Assembly: GCF_015840915.1 (NCBI RefSeq)
Contig: NZ_CP060398.1
Span: 2,790,001-2,854,000 of the forward strand
Length of the DNA stretch: 64,000 bases
From: Synechococcus sp. CBW1002
GTDB lineage: Bacteria > Cyanobacteriota > Cyanobacteriia > PCC-6307 > Cyanobiaceae
Direction of reading: 5' to 3'
The notes under the pieces were generated by a model. It was not told the origin of the DNA, made no database searches, and saw only the letters and a list, made by a program, of their open reading frames with translations. How positions within the stretch are numbered: the stretch's first letter is position 1; each line of letters opens with the position of its first letter. The position numbers and the translations under genes were made by a program. This document shows, in pieces, positions 31,704-44,441 of this stretch.

Positions 31704-32672
31704 TCAGTCGAAGCGCAGTTCGCCGTTCACCTGCAGCTGGAGGTGCGGCGCGGGTTGCAGGAAGCGGCCCCGCAATTCATCGAGGGTCATGGGCATCAGC
31801 CAGTCGAGCTGTTCCAGCAGGTGCAGCGCCACGGCGTGCTTGGCGCGGGAGGAGCCGTCTTCCACCTTGATCGCCACGCCCAGACCCTCCCCCACGCGGC
31901 TGAGGCACTGGATGCCCTCGGCGCCGCCCTTGCTCACCACCTGGCCGTGGCTGTGGCGCATCAGCTCGGTGTCGAAGCGGCCTTCGCCGGCCACCAGCTC
32001 GGGGTGAGCCAGCATCGCCCGCGAGAGCCGCTCCAGGTCGGGCTGCTGCGAGGCTCCCAGGTGGGCGAACAACAGGGCCATCTGGGCCAGCTGCAGCTGC
32101 AGGGTCGGGGCGCCGCAGTCGTCCCGCGCCGACACCAGCTCGGCCGCAGGCAGGGCCAGCAGCTCCGCCACCCGCTTGCGCACCTCCTGCTGCAGGGGAT
32201 GGTCATCGAGCAGGTAGGTCTCGCGCGACCAGCCCATGCGCCGGCAGGCGGCCAGAAAGGCGGCATGTTTGCCGGAACAGTTGTGTTCCAGCGGACTGGT
32301 GGCGCCCGCCGGAACGGGGCACTGCAGCTGCTCGGTTTCCAGGTCCGCCTGCCAGAGCAGCCTGAAGGCCTCGCGGGCATGGGCGGGGGTGCCGGCATGG
32401 GAGGCACAGGCGATGGCCAGGCTCCGATCACTGCTGTCCCCCATGTCGGCGGCGCCGCAGCTCACGAACACGGTGGCCTGGAACGGCTTCTGGGCCGAGC
32501 GCATGAAGCTGAGCCGCTGGGGGTCGCCTGCCCGCATCAGCACCCGGCCGCGCTGATCGCACACCACGGCGTGAACCCGGTGGCTGGATTCCGGAATCCC
32601 CTCCCGCAGGAGGCGCACCTCCAGGGGCGGAATCCCGGGCCGGGAGCTGCCGAAGCTGGAGGACAGAGTCAT
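31704..32672 (-). CDS. L-asparaginase II-type amidase
   Basis: The 322-residue protein has SFMRSAQKPFQATVFVSCGA with the catalytic Ser/Lys region, then AIACASHAGTP, LEHNCSGKHAAFLAACRRMG, SARDDCGAPTLQLQLAQMA and EGRFDTELMRHSHGQVVSKG. These belong to the thermolabile R. etli-type asparaginase II family, which hydrolyses asparagine to aspartate and ammonia. It is the reverse of the reaction suggested for asnB 3.5 kb away. No signal peptide is seen, so it is cytoplasmic. Complete length. Confidence 0.85.
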   Translation of the reverse strand: MTLSSSFGSSRPGIPPLEVRLLREGIPESSHRVHAVVCDQRGRVLMRAGDPQRLSFMRSAQKPFQATVFVSCGAADMGDSSDRSLAIACASHAGTPAHAREAFRLLWQADLETEQLQCPVPAGATSPLEHNCSGKHAAFLAACRRMGWSRETYLLDDHPLQQEVRKRVAELLALPAAELVSARDDCGAPTLQLQLAQMALLFAHLGASQQPDLERLSRAMLAHPELVAGEGRFDTELMRHSHGQVVSKGGAEGIQCLSRVGEGLGVAIKVEDGSSRAKHAVALHLLEQLDWLMPMTLDELRGRFLQPAPHLQLQVNGELRFD

Positions 32673-32729
32673 GCGGACGTCATGAATCAGCGGGTGAACA
32701 CCTCCGGCCTGCGGGTGCCCGGCAGAGGT

Positions 32730-33233
32730 TCAGAGAGCCTGACAGAGGCTGGTCCCGCAGAACAGCAGGCCAGCGGCAAGGGCCAACGCCTGCTGCAGCC
32801 GCCGCAGCACCGGCCGCACCTGGTGCTTGGAGACCAGCAGATCCTGACTTCGCCAGGCCAGCGGCTTCTCCCAGACCTGGCCGTCGTACCAGCCGGATTC
32901 CTCGTACTCCACCCGCTCCGAGAGCAGCCGCTTGTGCACGTAGGTCCAGCCCAGCCACTGGCGCAGCAGCAGCAGCAGGGGAACCACTACCGCCGCCACC
33001 AGGCCCGAGAGGATCAATCGTGGCGGGTCATGGCGCAGGGGCACACTGCCGCTGGCGATCAGCAGGGTGAGCGGTGCCACCAGCAGCCAGCTGATCGCCA
33101 GGGGCCGCAGCAGCCCGGCCAGATCGTTGGACGGCCAGGCGAAGAACCAGGAGCGGCAGAGCTGGCCGTACTCCTCCAGCGGACGCTGTTCCGGCGGCAC
33201 CGGACAGGGGGTGTCGATCGCCGGGCCAGCCAT
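32730..33233 (-). CDS. CGLD27-family membrane protein
   Basis: The 167-residue protein has CPVPPEQRPLEEYGQL near its start, then WFFAWPSN, two hydrophobic pairs of helices (near 43-60 and 72-90), and the conserved KRLLSERVEYEESGWYDGQ with VWEKP. This matches CGLD27, a protein conserved in cyanobacteria and green plastids and linked to thylakoid or iron-related function in the plant lineage. It lies 17 bp after the rsfS stop, so the genes are probably co-transcribed. Confidence 0.88.
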   Translation of the reverse strand: MAGPAIDTPCPVPPEQRPLEEYGQLCRSWFFAWPSNDLAGLLRPLAISWLLVAPLTLLIASGSVPLRHDPPRLILSGLVAAVVVPLLLLLRQWLGWTYVHKRLLSERVEYEESGWYDGQVWEKPLAWRSQDLLVSKHQVRPVLRRLQQALALAAGLLFCGTSLCQAL

Positions 33234-33250
33234 CGGACGTGATGCGTCCG

Positions 33251-33661
33251 TCAGGACGCCGAAAGCTGCGCAGAGCCTAGATAGCGCTGCTGTTCGCCGT
33301 GGCCCCAGAACGCTTCCAGGTCGTAGAAGCTGCGCTCGTCCGGGGTGAGCACATGCACGATCACCTCGCCGTAATCGATCAACACCCAGCGTCCTTCGGC
33401 CTGGCCCTCACGGCGCAGCGGCAGACGGCCCGCCTCGGCTTCGAGCCGGTCTTCCACTGAGCGGGCGATGGCACGCACCTGCACGTCCGACAGACCGCTG
33501 CAGATCACGAACCAGTCGGCCAGCGATGACACTTCATCGACCCGGATCAGGCGGATGTCCACGGCCTTGCGGTCGTCGCAGGCGTCAGCGGCCAGGCGGG
33601 CCAGGGCCTCACTGTCCTGGGGGTCGATGGTGCTGAGTGCTGGGGCGGAGGCTTCAGCCAT
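33251..33661 (-). CDS. rsfS: Ribosome silencing factor RsfS
   Basis: The 136-residue protein binds ribosomal protein L14 and blocks joining of the 30S subunit in starved cells. Seen are LAADACDDRKAVDIRLIRV, LADWFVICSGLSDVQVRAIA, EGRWVLIDYGEVIVHVLTPD and RSFYDLEAFWG. ATG 33661 overlaps the end of the DUF3318 gene by 8 bases and gives the usual family length; the frame upstream is only a shadow. The operon order is DUF3318, rsfS, CGLD27. Confidence 0.93.
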   Translation of the reverse strand: MAEASAPALSTIDPQDSEALARLAADACDDRKAVDIRLIRVDEVSSLADWFVICSGLSDVQVRAIARSVEDRLEAEAGRLPLRREGQAEGRWVLIDYGEVIVHVLTPDERSFYDLEAFWGHGEQQRYLGSAQLSAS

Positions 33662-34289
33662 AGACGTTCTCGCTGGTGACGGACTGACGGGACCCCTGCT
33701 GCTGGGCCATCTCGGCGCGGGCCCGCTCAGCGCTCTTGCGCAGGGCTTCGAGCCGGTCTTCGTAGAAGCCGCGCTTTTTCTTCTTGCGGGTCTGCTCCAC
33801 CAGCACCTTGAGGGCACCGCCGAGGCTCTTGTAGGCGTTGGGCAGGCTGTAGCCGAAGCGGGTGGCCAGGTCAATCGCCCGCTCATCCGCCGCGATGGCG
33901 TCCTGCAGGCGCTTTTCGGAATTGTTCTTCAGGTAGAGCCGGTAGCCGGCGAAGCCGGAGAGGCCCAGGGCCATCAGCAGCAGCAGGCCGTCCTGCACCC
34001 AGAGTTCGCCGATGGCGCCGCCGAGGCCGATGGCCAGGGCCGCCATTTCCCAGCCATCGCGAGGAACGGCATCGTTCTGGATGCGGCCCACCTCATGCCA
34101 GAAAAGCAGGTTGCGGTGGTCGAGGGCCAGTTGGTCCCAGCTCTCCAGGTCGACCTGGATCTCGACCTCGTCACGACCGATCTCCTCGATGGTGATCAGG
34201 GGTGGATCGGCGGAGGCGGCCGCTTCCACGAACACCCAGCTCTGCATTTCCGGTGGCAGCTGCCCCTTCAGGCGCTGGAGTTCACTCAT
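33654..34289 (-). CDS. DUF3318 family protein
   Basis: The 211-residue protein has LQRLKGQLPPEMQSWVFVEA at the start, LALDHRNLLFWHEVGRIQND, and a pair of hydrophobic helices around LALGLSGFAGYRLYL. A cytoplasmic coiled part (KRGFYEDRLEALRKSAERAR) follows. It resembles the cyanobacterial DUF3318 family of unknown role. ATG 34289 (MSELQRL) is preferred over GTG 34301. It is the first gene of the rsfS operon and diverges from carB across 129 bp. Confidence 0.75.
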   Translation of the reverse strand: MSELQRLKGQLPPEMQSWVFVEAAASADPPLITIEEIGRDEVEIQVDLESWDQLALDHRNLLFWHEVGRIQNDAVPRDGWEMAALAIGLGGAIGELWVQDGLLLLMALGLSGFAGYRLYLKNNSEKRLQDAIAADERAIDLATRFGYSLPNAYKSLGGALKVLVEQTRKKKKRGFYEDRLEALRKSAERARAEMAQQQGSRQSVTSENVYG

Positions 34290-34418
34290 CGACAGACGCA
34301 CCAGTGGATCCTGATTCCACGTTAGCGAGGGCCTGGCTCAAGGTGATATTGGTGCCATCCAGCACGGGAACCAGCCAGGGCCCATGAGAGGCTGAGCCCG
34401 TTTGGCCATCGCCCCCCC

Positions 34419-37745
<3,327 letters not shown>

Positions 37746-37825
37746 GCACTGGCACTGGCCGCAGCAGGCCTCAACACCGGCCGCTGCCGGCCTGGGTAGG
37801 GTTTGGCCACCATCTCCCGCCGCCC

Positions 37826-38554
37826 ATGACCCTGGCCTCCAGCCCCGCGCCCGCGACCTCCGCCGTTTCGACCGCCGCTTCCAACCCCGCTGTGGCCGGC
37901 GGCAGCGTGCCTGCCCCGGGTAGCGATTGCACCGCCGCCTTCCGGGCCGCCTACGAGAACCGCTACACCTGGGATCCCGGCTTCGGCGGCTACCGCGGCC
38001 GCTGTATGTGGGAGCAGGGCGAGCGGCGGTTGGAGGGAAGCTTCACGGTGGGTGCCGATCTGAAGGCCACGGTGGAGGGCTTCGACGATGAGGAGGTGCA
38101 CAAGGCCGTGGCCTCCCAGCTGTGGGAGGTGGCGATCCACCGGGTGCGCCGCAGTTTCGAGCAGACCCACGGCGCCAACACCTTCACCGCCGGTGACACT
38201 GATGCCGTGGGTACCGAGGTGATCGTGGGTGGCAAGGGCGAAGGCGACCGCTACCGCATCCACAACGACGTGGTGACGATGGTGCACCGTCACATCCATG
38301 GCACCGTTGTGACGATCTTCACCGAAAGCACCACCGACACCGGGCATGGCTATCTCAGCCACCAATACACCAGCCAATACAGCGATCCCGCCACGGGTGC
38401 CCTCCGTGGTGGCCTCAGCCGTTTTACCGATACCTTCGTGCCTCTCACGGAGGCGGGTCCCTGGGTGCTGGGCGAACGTGTGATCGAAACGGATTCTGAG
38501 GGCGATTCCGGCCGTCAGAGCTTCCGATTCGAGGATCTGCAACCTCTCGCCTGA
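37826..38554 (+). CDS. DUF3386 family protein
   Basis: The 242-residue protein starts at ATG 37826 with an Ala/Ser/Pro-rich leader of about 30 residues. It has FRAAYENRYTWDPGFGGYRG, GADLKATVEGFDDEEVHKAV, and ESTTDTGHGYLSHQYTSQY, as in the cyanobacterial DUF3386 family. The function is unknown; the fold is thought to be beta-rich and soluble. The gene is monocistronic between carB and a symporter. Confidence 0.8.
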   Translation: MTLASSPAPATSAVSTAASNPAVAGGSVPAPGSDCTAAFRAAYENRYTWDPGFGGYRGRCMWEQGERRLEGSFTVGADLKATVEGFDDEEVHKAVASQLWEVAIHRVRRSFEQTHGANTFTAGDTDAVGTEVIVGGKGEGDRYRIHNDVVTMVHRHIHGTVVTIFTESTTDTGHGYLSHQYTSQYSDPATGALRGGLSRFTDTFVPLTEAGPWVLGERVIETDSEGDSGRQSFRFEDLQPLA

Positions 38555-38616
38555 GGGATGGCTGGCCACTGGGCAGTGCCCGTGAGACCATCGGCGCACT
38601 TGCGTCCTCCCCTGTC

Positions 38617-39996
38617 TTGCAGGTTCTCGACCAGATCAACGGCATTGTCTGGGGTCCGATCACGTTGTGGCTGATCGGCCTCACCGGCCTCTATCTGATG
38701 GTGGGACTGGGCTTCATGCCCCTCCGCCGCATCGGCTTCGGTTTCCGGCAGGCCATCGGCTCGATCGGCAACACCAAGGGTGAAGGTGATGTGAACGCCT
38801 TCGAGAGTCTCACCACAGCGCTTGCCGCCACGATCGGCACCGGCAACGTGGCCGGCGTGGCCAGTGCCATCGCGACGGGCGGGCCCGGAGCGGTGTTTTG
38901 GATGTGGCTGATTGCGCTGGTGGGGATGGCCACCAAATACGCCGAATCCCTGCTGGCGGTCCATTTCCGCGAGGTGGACGACCTCGGCGAGCACGTGGGT
39001 GGGCCGATGTATTTCATCCGCAACGGCCTTGGACCCCGCTGGGCCTGGCTGGGCGGGTTGTTCGCCATCTTCGGCACCCTGGCCGGCTTCGGCATCGGCA
39101 ACAGTGTGCAGTCCCATGAGCTTGCCCTCGCCCTGCACAAGTCGATGGGGGTGCCGGAGCTGGTCACCGGCGTGGTGATGGGTGCCATCACCTTTCTGGT
39201 GCTGATCGGCGGCATTGAGCGGATCGGCAGGGTCACCGAGGTGGTGGTGCCCTTCATGGCGATCGTCTACGTGCTGGGCGGGATCGTGATCCTGGTTGGC
39301 AATTACGACCGCATCCCGATGGCCTTCGGGACCATTCTCTCGGATGCCTTCACCGCTCAGTCCATGGCCGGTGGTGCGTTGGGGGTGATGATCCAGAAGG
39401 GCATCGCCCGCGGCATCTTCTCCAATGAAGCCGGTCTCGGTACGGCACCGATTGCCCAGGCAGCCGCCAAGCCCGGTGATCCGGTGCTGCAAGGCAGCAT
39501 TGCCATGCTGGGCACCTTCATCGACACCATCGTGGTGTGCACGATGACGGCCCTGGTGATCGTGATGAGCGGCGCCTACGAATCCGGCGAAACCGGTGTG
39601 GCGCTCACCATGAGTGCGTTCGACTGGGGGATGCCAGGTGGCATGTGGCTGGTGACCTTCGGCACGGTGTTCTTCACCGCCACCACCATTCTGGGCTGGG
39701 GTTACTACAGCGAACGCTGCCTCGAATTCCTGGTGGGAGTGCGGGGCATCAAGCCCTTCCGCTACCTCTGGGTCGTGGCCGTGGTGCTGGGCGCCATCAG
39801 CTCCCAGTCTGGCCCCAATGCCCTGGCCCAGGTACAGACCACCTCAATCGTCTGGACGATTGCTGACATCCTGAACGGTCTGATGGCGATCCCCAACCTG
39901 ATCGGCTTGCTGCTGCTCTCCGGCACGGTGTTTGAGCTGACACGCCGCTACAACTTTGATGCCGTGGTGATCGAAGATTCTGCTGATCAGGATTGA
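38617..39996 (+). CDS. Sodium:alanine symporter (AGCS family)
   Basis: The 459-residue carrier has about ten helices and the family marks: TALAATIGTGNVAGVASAIA near residue 68, GPGAVFWMWLIALVGMATKY, EDVGGPMYF-like EHVGGPMYFIRNG, and IARGIFSNEAGLGTAPIAQA. It imports alanine or glycine with sodium. The start is TTG 38617; no nearby ATG is in frame. A hairpin terminator follows directly at 40010. Confidence 0.93.
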   Translation: MQVLDQINGIVWGPITLWLIGLTGLYLMVGLGFMPLRRIGFGFRQAIGSIGNTKGEGDVNAFESLTTALAATIGTGNVAGVASAIATGGPGAVFWMWLIALVGMATKYAESLLAVHFREVDDLGEHVGGPMYFIRNGLGPRWAWLGGLFAIFGTLAGFGIGNSVQSHELALALHKSMGVPELVTGVVMGAITFLVLIGGIERIGRVTEVVVPFMAIVYVLGGIVILVGNYDRIPMAFGTILSDAFTAQSMAGGALGVMIQKGIARGIFSNEAGLGTAPIAQAAAKPGDPVLQGSIAMLGTFIDTIVVCTMTALVIVMSGAYESGETGVALTMSAFDWGMPGGMWLVTFGTVFFTATTILGWGYYSERCLEFLVGVRGIKPFRYLWVVAVVLGAISSQSGPNALAQVQTTSIVWTIADILNGLMAIPNLIGLLLLSGTVFELTRRYNFDAVVIEDSADQD

Positions 39997-40009
39997 AGCC
40001 ATGCTGGGC

Positions 40010-40048
40010 AGGCTCCCGTCAGTCCAACTTGTTGACTGACGGGAGCCT
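40010..40048 (+). terminator. Hairpin terminator of the AGCS symporter gene
   Basis: Perfect 15-bp arms (AGGCTCCCGTCAGTC and its inverse) around a 9-base loop, 13 bp after the stop. No T-run follows, so termination would be of the strong-stem kind or aided by Rho. Confidence 0.65.
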
Positions 40049-40126
40049 GGATGGGGCGGGAGGGTCACTGAATCGGATGAAGGCGTCAGTTTTCCGCTAT
40101 CGCCCTCGGCGATTCCCTCGGTCAGC

Positions 40127-40348
40127 CTAGGGGAGCGGACTGATCTCCTTCAGTTTTTCGTTGAGCTGCATCGCCATGGACTGCCGTCCAATCGCAAGAA
40201 CCTTGAGAGTGTCTTCGTGCATGCGAAGCTGTGTATCGGCCACCTGCATGCCCCGCACCAGCTCCTTCGCCTCCGGGGGCAGGGTGTTGAGGTCATAGCG
40301 TTTGCCCTCAAAGGTCAGCACAGGTTGCTGCAGGTTGGAGTCGGTCAC
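40127..40348 (-). CDS. DUF6447-like small protein
   Basis: The 73-residue product contains QPVLTFEGKRYDLNTLPPEA followed by a long helix (RMHEDTLKVLAIGRQSMAMQ). It resembles short proteins labelled DUF6447 that start with a beta-hairpin LTFxGKxYDLxxL. The function is unknown. It sits 27 bp after another small gene on the same strand. Confidence 0.6.
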   Translation of the reverse strand: MTDSNLQQPVLTFEGKRYDLNTLPPEAKELVRGMQVADTQLRMHEDTLKVLAIGRQSMAMQLNEKLKEISPLP

Positions 40349-40375
40349 TGGGAACCCATTGAATCAGGCCTCACT

Positions 40376-40759
40376 TTAGGCAGGGATGGCCGGGCGTTTG
40401 AAAATGAACATCAACAGCGTTCCAACCTGGGCCGCCTCCACCAACTCCCAGCGATCACGACCCAGCTGGTTGAGGAAGAATTGGAGCTGTTCGGCTGGGT
40501 GCATCACCTTATAGTCTGCGTTCTTGTACTGATCCGGGAACTCCCGTTTAAGGAATTCCGGACTCAGAGCGCCCCCCAGCTTGGCACTGTCCTTCTTTGG
40601 ATTCGGCGGTCCAGGGGTGCTGTTGTTGTCCACGTTGACGTGCAGCACCCGGTATTCCCAGCCCGGGGGTGCCACCGGCTTCTTCAGTTGCTTGCGGGGC
40701 TGTTCCGCTGGCTTGGGGTTGGATGGCGTGGGTTCGGCAGGCTGCGGCTCGGGATCCAT
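40376..40759 (-). CDS. Hypothetical protein with DUF4177-like C-terminus
   Basis: The 127-residue protein has a Pro/Glu-rich first 30 residues, then GWEYRVLHVNVDNNS and, near the end, FLNQLGRDRWELVEAAQVGT and MFIFKRP. The strands WEYRVL and the LNxLGxxGWELV-like motif are typical of DUF4177-type small domains of unknown function. It is probably co-transcribed with the small gene after it. Confidence 0.55.
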   Translation of the reverse strand: MDPEPQPAEPTPSNPKPAEQPRKQLKKPVAPPGWEYRVLHVNVDNNSTPGPPNPKKDSAKLGGALSPEFLKREFPDQYKNADYKVMHPAEQLQFFLNQLGRDRWELVEAAQVGTLLMFIFKRPAIPA

Positions 40760-40820
40760 GGCGATTGGGCAAGCAGGGAATCAGACCCGCGACGCTCAAA
40801 AATGATCATGCCACTGATCG

Positions 40821-42557
40821 TCATCCGAGATGGATGAACTGACGTTCGCAGAGTTCGCGGTACCGGCCGGCGTGCCCCATCAGCTCCGCGTGGCTGCCCT
40901 GCTCGACGATGCGGCCCCGATCGAGCACCACGATCCTGTCGGCTTCCTGCACGGTCGCCAGCCTGTGGGCGATCACAAGCACGCTTCGCCCGGCCATGGC
41001 CTGCTCCAGACCCTGCTGCACCGCGTCTTCAGCCTCGGCATCCAGGGCGCTGGTGGCTTCATCCAGCAACAGCACCGCCGGATCGCCCAGCACCGCGCGG
41101 GCGATGGCCAGCCGTTGCAGCTGGCCGCCGGAGAAGTTGCTGCCCCGCTCCTCGATACGGCTGGCGTAGCCGAGGGGCAAGGCCTCGATGAACCCTGCGG
41201 CATTGGCGGTGTGGGCGGCGGCCTGGATCTGCTCGAGACTGGCCGGCCGGCCGAAGGCGATCGCTTCGGCCACGGTTCCGGAGAACACACTGCTCTGCTG
41301 GGGAACGAGCGCCACGGCCTGGCGCAGCTCGCGGGCCCGCAGGTTGGCGAGGTTCTGGCCGTCCAGCAGCACCTGACCCGTGCCGGCCACATTGAACCGC
41401 AGCAACAGCGAGAACAGGGTGCTCTTGCCGGCGCCCGAGGGTCCCACCAGGGCCACCACCTGTCCTGGTTCCACCCGCAGGTCGAGGTCGTGCAGCACGG
41501 TGCTGCCGCCCGGGTAGCCGAAGCTCACCTGATCCAGCACCAGTTCACCGCGGACCTGGCCGAGGGGCTGGGCATCGGCATGGTCAGGAGGCTCGGTGGG
41601 CTCAGCCTCGATCGCCCGCAGCCGCCGCAGCGAGGCCTGTCCCTGCTGGAATTCGTTGAAGTTGGTGGTGAGGTGCGAGATCGGATCGATCAGCATCAAC
41701 AGGGCCGCCACGTAGCTGCTGAAGCCCTGGCTGTCGAGGCCACCGGCCTGGATGCGGGCCGCGCCGATCAGCAGCACGGCCAGGATGCCGCCGGCTTCAA
41801 GAAAGCCCACCACCGGATGCTGCAGCGCCAGCAGTTGGAGCGTTCGGTAACGGGCGCGGCGGTGCAGGTCGATCTCCCGATCGAAGCGTTGCTGCAGCCA
41901 TGGTTCGGCCGCGTAGGCGCGCACCAGGGGCAGCCCGCCGATCGCCTCGCCCAGAAGGGCAGCCAGATCACTCACCTGCTTCTGGCTGCGCTCGGCGGCG
42001 GTCATCACCCGGGCGCCGAAGACACTCACCAGCAGCGCCACCACCGGAGCCAGCAGCAGGGTGGCCAGGGCCAGCGGCCAGTCGAGCCACACCATGTAGC
42101 CCAGCACCACCACCAGCTGCAGGGCGCTGGGGGTGGTGTCCTGAATGGTCTTGTAGATCACCTCGCCGACGCGGTCGGCGTCTTCGGTGAGCCGGTAGGT
42201 GAGATCGCCGGCCGACAGCTTTTCGAGGGCTCCGAAATCGAGCTGCTGCAGCCGCGAGAACAGGCGGCGACGCAGCTCCTGGCTCACCTGCAGGGCCGGG
42301 CCGGCCAGCAGGGTGTCCTGGCCGAACTGGGCGGCCTTCTGCACCAGGAACACCGCCAGCGCCGCCAGGATCGACTCGAGCACACGGCGGAAATCGCCGG
42401 CACCGATCGCTGGGATCAGACGACCCGCCAGCCAGGCCAGCAACGGCCAGCAGGCCACGTAGACCAGGGTGCAGAGCCCACCTGCCAGCAGGCGGCGCCG
42501 GTGGGGCGCCAGCAGGGGCAGGAGACGCCGGAAGCCGGCCGGCGAGGGTGCGAACAT
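40821..42557 (-). CDS. ABC exporter, MsbA/lipid-multidrug type (fused TMD-NBD)
   Basis: The 578-residue half-transporter has six membrane helices in the first 320 residues. A complete nucleotide-binding domain follows: Walker A GPSGAGKST near 371, Q-loop LVPQQSSVFSGTVAEAIAFG, signature FSGGQLQRLAIARA, Walker B AVLLLDEATSALD and the switch His in VIAHRLATVQ. All catalytic residues are present, unlike the exporter pair at 45442. As a homodimer it would flip lipids or drugs. The nearby gene order gives no clue to its substrate. Confidence 0.9.
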   Translation of the reverse strand: MFAPSPAGFRRLLPLLAPHRRRLLAGGLCTLVYVACWPLLAWLAGRLIPAIGAGDFRRVLESILAALAVFLVQKAAQFGQDTLLAGPALQVSQELRRRLFSRLQQLDFGALEKLSAGDLTYRLTEDADRVGEVIYKTIQDTTPSALQLVVVLGYMVWLDWPLALATLLLAPVVALLVSVFGARVMTAAERSQKQVSDLAALLGEAIGGLPLVRAYAAEPWLQQRFDREIDLHRRARYRTLQLLALQHPVVGFLEAGGILAVLLIGAARIQAGGLDSQGFSSYVAALLMLIDPISHLTTNFNEFQQGQASLRRLRAIEAEPTEPPDHADAQPLGQVRGELVLDQVSFGYPGGSTVLHDLDLRVEPGQVVALVGPSGAGKSTLFSLLLRFNVAGTGQVLLDGQNLANLRARELRQAVALVPQQSSVFSGTVAEAIAFGRPASLEQIQAAAHTANAAGFIEALPLGYASRIEERGSNFSGGQLQRLAIARAVLGDPAVLLLDEATSALDAEAEDAVQQGLEQAMAGRSVLVIAHRLATVQEADRIVVLDRGRIVEQGSHAELMGHAGRYRELCERQFIHLG

Positions 42558-42601
42558 CGGCGAACCTTATCAATCGTCCGCCGCGATCAGCCCCTGATTC
42601 G

Positions 42602-42796
42602 ATGAAGCTTGATCAATTCCTCAAATGGCAGGGGCTGGTGGGCACCGGTGGAGAGGCCAAGCTCCGCATCCAGCGCGGTGACGTGCGGGTGAACGGTGCC
42701 ATCGAGACCCGGCGGGGCCGGCAGCTGGGCCTCGGCGATGTCGTGGAGGTCGATGGACGGGAGGTGCTGGTGGTGCCCGATCCCACCGCCAGATAG
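42602..42796 (+). CDS. S4-domain RNA-binding protein
   Basis: The 64-residue protein is a lone S4 domain ([20 protein letters not shown], then [20 protein letters not shown]). The fold binds structured RNA and is related to YaaA/YbcJ-type proteins. ATG 42602 is the first in-frame Met of the domain. It lies 32 bp upstream of tpiA, so the two may be co-transcribed. Confidence 0.8.
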   Translation: MKLDQFLKWQGLVGTGGEAKLRIQRGDVRVNGAIETRRGRQLGLGDVVEVDGREVLVVPDPTAR

Positions 42797-42828
42797 CGTT
42801 TGCCTCACTTCGCCGAGAGGACCTGCTG

Positions 42829-43563
42829 GTGCGTAAGGCCGTCATCGCTGGCAACTGGAAGATGCACATGACCTGCGCCGAGGCGCAGGCCTTTGCGGAG
42901 GTCTTCAAGCCCTCGGTGGAGGATCTGCCCGCTGATCGGGAGGTGGTGCTGGCGCCACCCTTCACCGCCATCCCCACCCTCAGTGCCGCCCTGGCCGGTT
43001 CCGGCGTGCAGATCGCGGCCCAGAACGTGCACTGGGAAGACAAGGGGGCCTACACCGGCATGGTCTCGGCGCCGATGCTGCTGGAGCATGGCGTGACCCA
43101 CGCGATCGTGGGCCACAGCGAGCCGCGCAAGTACTACAGCGAGACCGACGAGCAGATCAATCTGCGTGCCCGCGCCGCCCAGGCGGCCGGCCTGATCCCG
43201 ATCCTGTGCGTGGGCGAGAGCCTCGACCAGCGGGAGGCCAGCGAAACCGAGCGGGTGATCCACCGCCAGGTGGAGCAGGGCCTCGAGGGCATCGATCCGG
43301 AGCGGCTGATCGTGGCTTACGAACCGATCTGGGCGATCGGCACCGGCAAGACCTGCGCCGCCGATGAGGCCAACCGCATCTGTGGCCTGATCCGCGGCTG
43401 GGTGGGTTTCGATGGCGTGATCGTCCAGTACGGCGGTTCGGTGAACCCTGCCACGATCGACCAGCTGATGGCCCAGCCGGAGATTGATGGGGTGCTGGTG
43501 GGCGGCGCCTCCCTCGATCCCCAGGGATTCGCCCGCATTGCCAACTACCAGCCGCCGGCATGA
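42829..43563 (+). CDS. tpiA: Triosephosphate isomerase
   Basis: The 244-residue barrel enzyme interconverts dihydroxyacetone phosphate and glyceraldehyde 3-phosphate in the Calvin cycle and glycolysis. Visible are [11 protein letters not shown] with the catalytic Lys, [12 protein letters not shown] with the His, [13 protein letters not shown] with the Glu and the flexible loop, and [11 protein letters not shown] with the phosphate-binding loop. GTG 42829 gives the usual length. Its stop overlaps the folP start by four bases. Confidence 0.95.
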   Translation: MRKAVIAGNWKMHMTCAEAQAFAEVFKPSVEDLPADREVVLAPPFTAIPTLSAALAGSGVQIAAQNVHWEDKGAYTGMVSAPMLLEHGVTHAIVGHSEPRKYYSETDEQINLRARAAQAAGLIPILCVGESLDQREASETERVIHRQVEQGLEGIDPERLIVAYEPIWAIGTGKTCAADEANRICGLIRGWVGFDGVIVQYGGSVNPATIDQLMAQPEIDGVLVGGASLDPQGFARIANYQPPA

Positions 43564-44441
43564 GGTCCGCGCCGGCGGCGCTGCCGCTCTGGGGCGAACG
43601 CACGCTCGTGATGGGGGTCGTGAACCTCACCCCCGACTCCTTCAGCGACGGTGGCTGCTTCCTCGCCCCCGAGGCTGCATTGCGCCAGGCCCTGATCCTT
43701 CAGAAGCAGGGCGCCGACCTGCTCGATCTCGGCGCCCAGAGCACCCGCCCCGGAGCTGTGGAGGTGGGGGCGGACGTGGAGCTGCAGCGGCTGATGCCCA
43801 GCCTGGACCTGATCCTGCAGGCGATGGGGGGGGGCGCCGCGCCGCGGCTCTCGATCGACACCTTTCATGCGGCAGTGGCCGAAGCGGCTCTGGAGGCCGG
43901 CGCCCACTGGATCAATGATGTCAGCGGCGGTCGACGGGATCCGGCGATGTTGCCCCTGGTGGCGGCAGCGGGGTGTCCCTATGTGCTGATGCACAGCCGC
44001 GGCGACAGCCAGACCATGGACAGGATGGCGACTTACGGTGCTGTGGTTCCGACCGTGCGCGACGAGTTGCTGCGCGCCACGGATCGGGCCCTCACAGCAG
44101 GTGTGCAGGTCAGTCAGATTCTCTGGGACCCCGGCCTGGGATTCGCCAAGACCACGGCGCAGAACCTGGCATTGCTGCGGGGCCTGCCCGAGCTCCGGAG
44201 CGAGGGTTTTCCGCTGTTGCTGGGTCCGTCCCGCAAGCGCTTCATCGGTGAGGTGCTGCAGGAACAGCGCCCCCGGGCTCGCCTGTGGGGCACGGCAGCG
44301 GTCTGCGTGGCAGCGATCGCCTCGGGGGCGGATGTGCTGCGTGTGCACGATGTCGGTCCGATCGTGCAGACGGCGCGCATGGCCGATGCTCTCTACCGCG
44401 ACAGGCTTCCGCGGGAACCTGCTCAGGCGACGGCGTTGTAG
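43560..44441 (+). CDS. folP: Dihydropteroate synthase
   Basis: The 293-residue enzyme joins p-aminobenzoate to dihydropterin pyrophosphate for folate synthesis. Signatures: [61 protein letters not shown] and [10 protein letters not shown] near the end. The ATGA overlap with tpiA implies translational coupling. The 3' end overlaps by 19 bases the 3' end of the convergent gene at 44423. Confidence 0.94.
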   Translation: MRSAPAALPLWGERTLVMGVVNLTPDSFSDGGCFLAPEAALRQALILQKQGADLLDLGAQSTRPGAVEVGADVELQRLMPSLDLILQAMGGGAAPRLSIDTFHAAVAEAALEAGAHWINDVSGGRRDPAMLPLVAAAGCPYVLMHSRGDSQTMDRMATYGAVVPTVRDELLRATDRALTAGVQVSQILWDPGLGFAKTTAQNLALLRGLPELRSEGFPLLLGPSRKRFIGEVLQEQRPRARLWGTAAVCVAAIASGADVLRVHDVGPIVQTARMADALYRDRLPREPAQATAL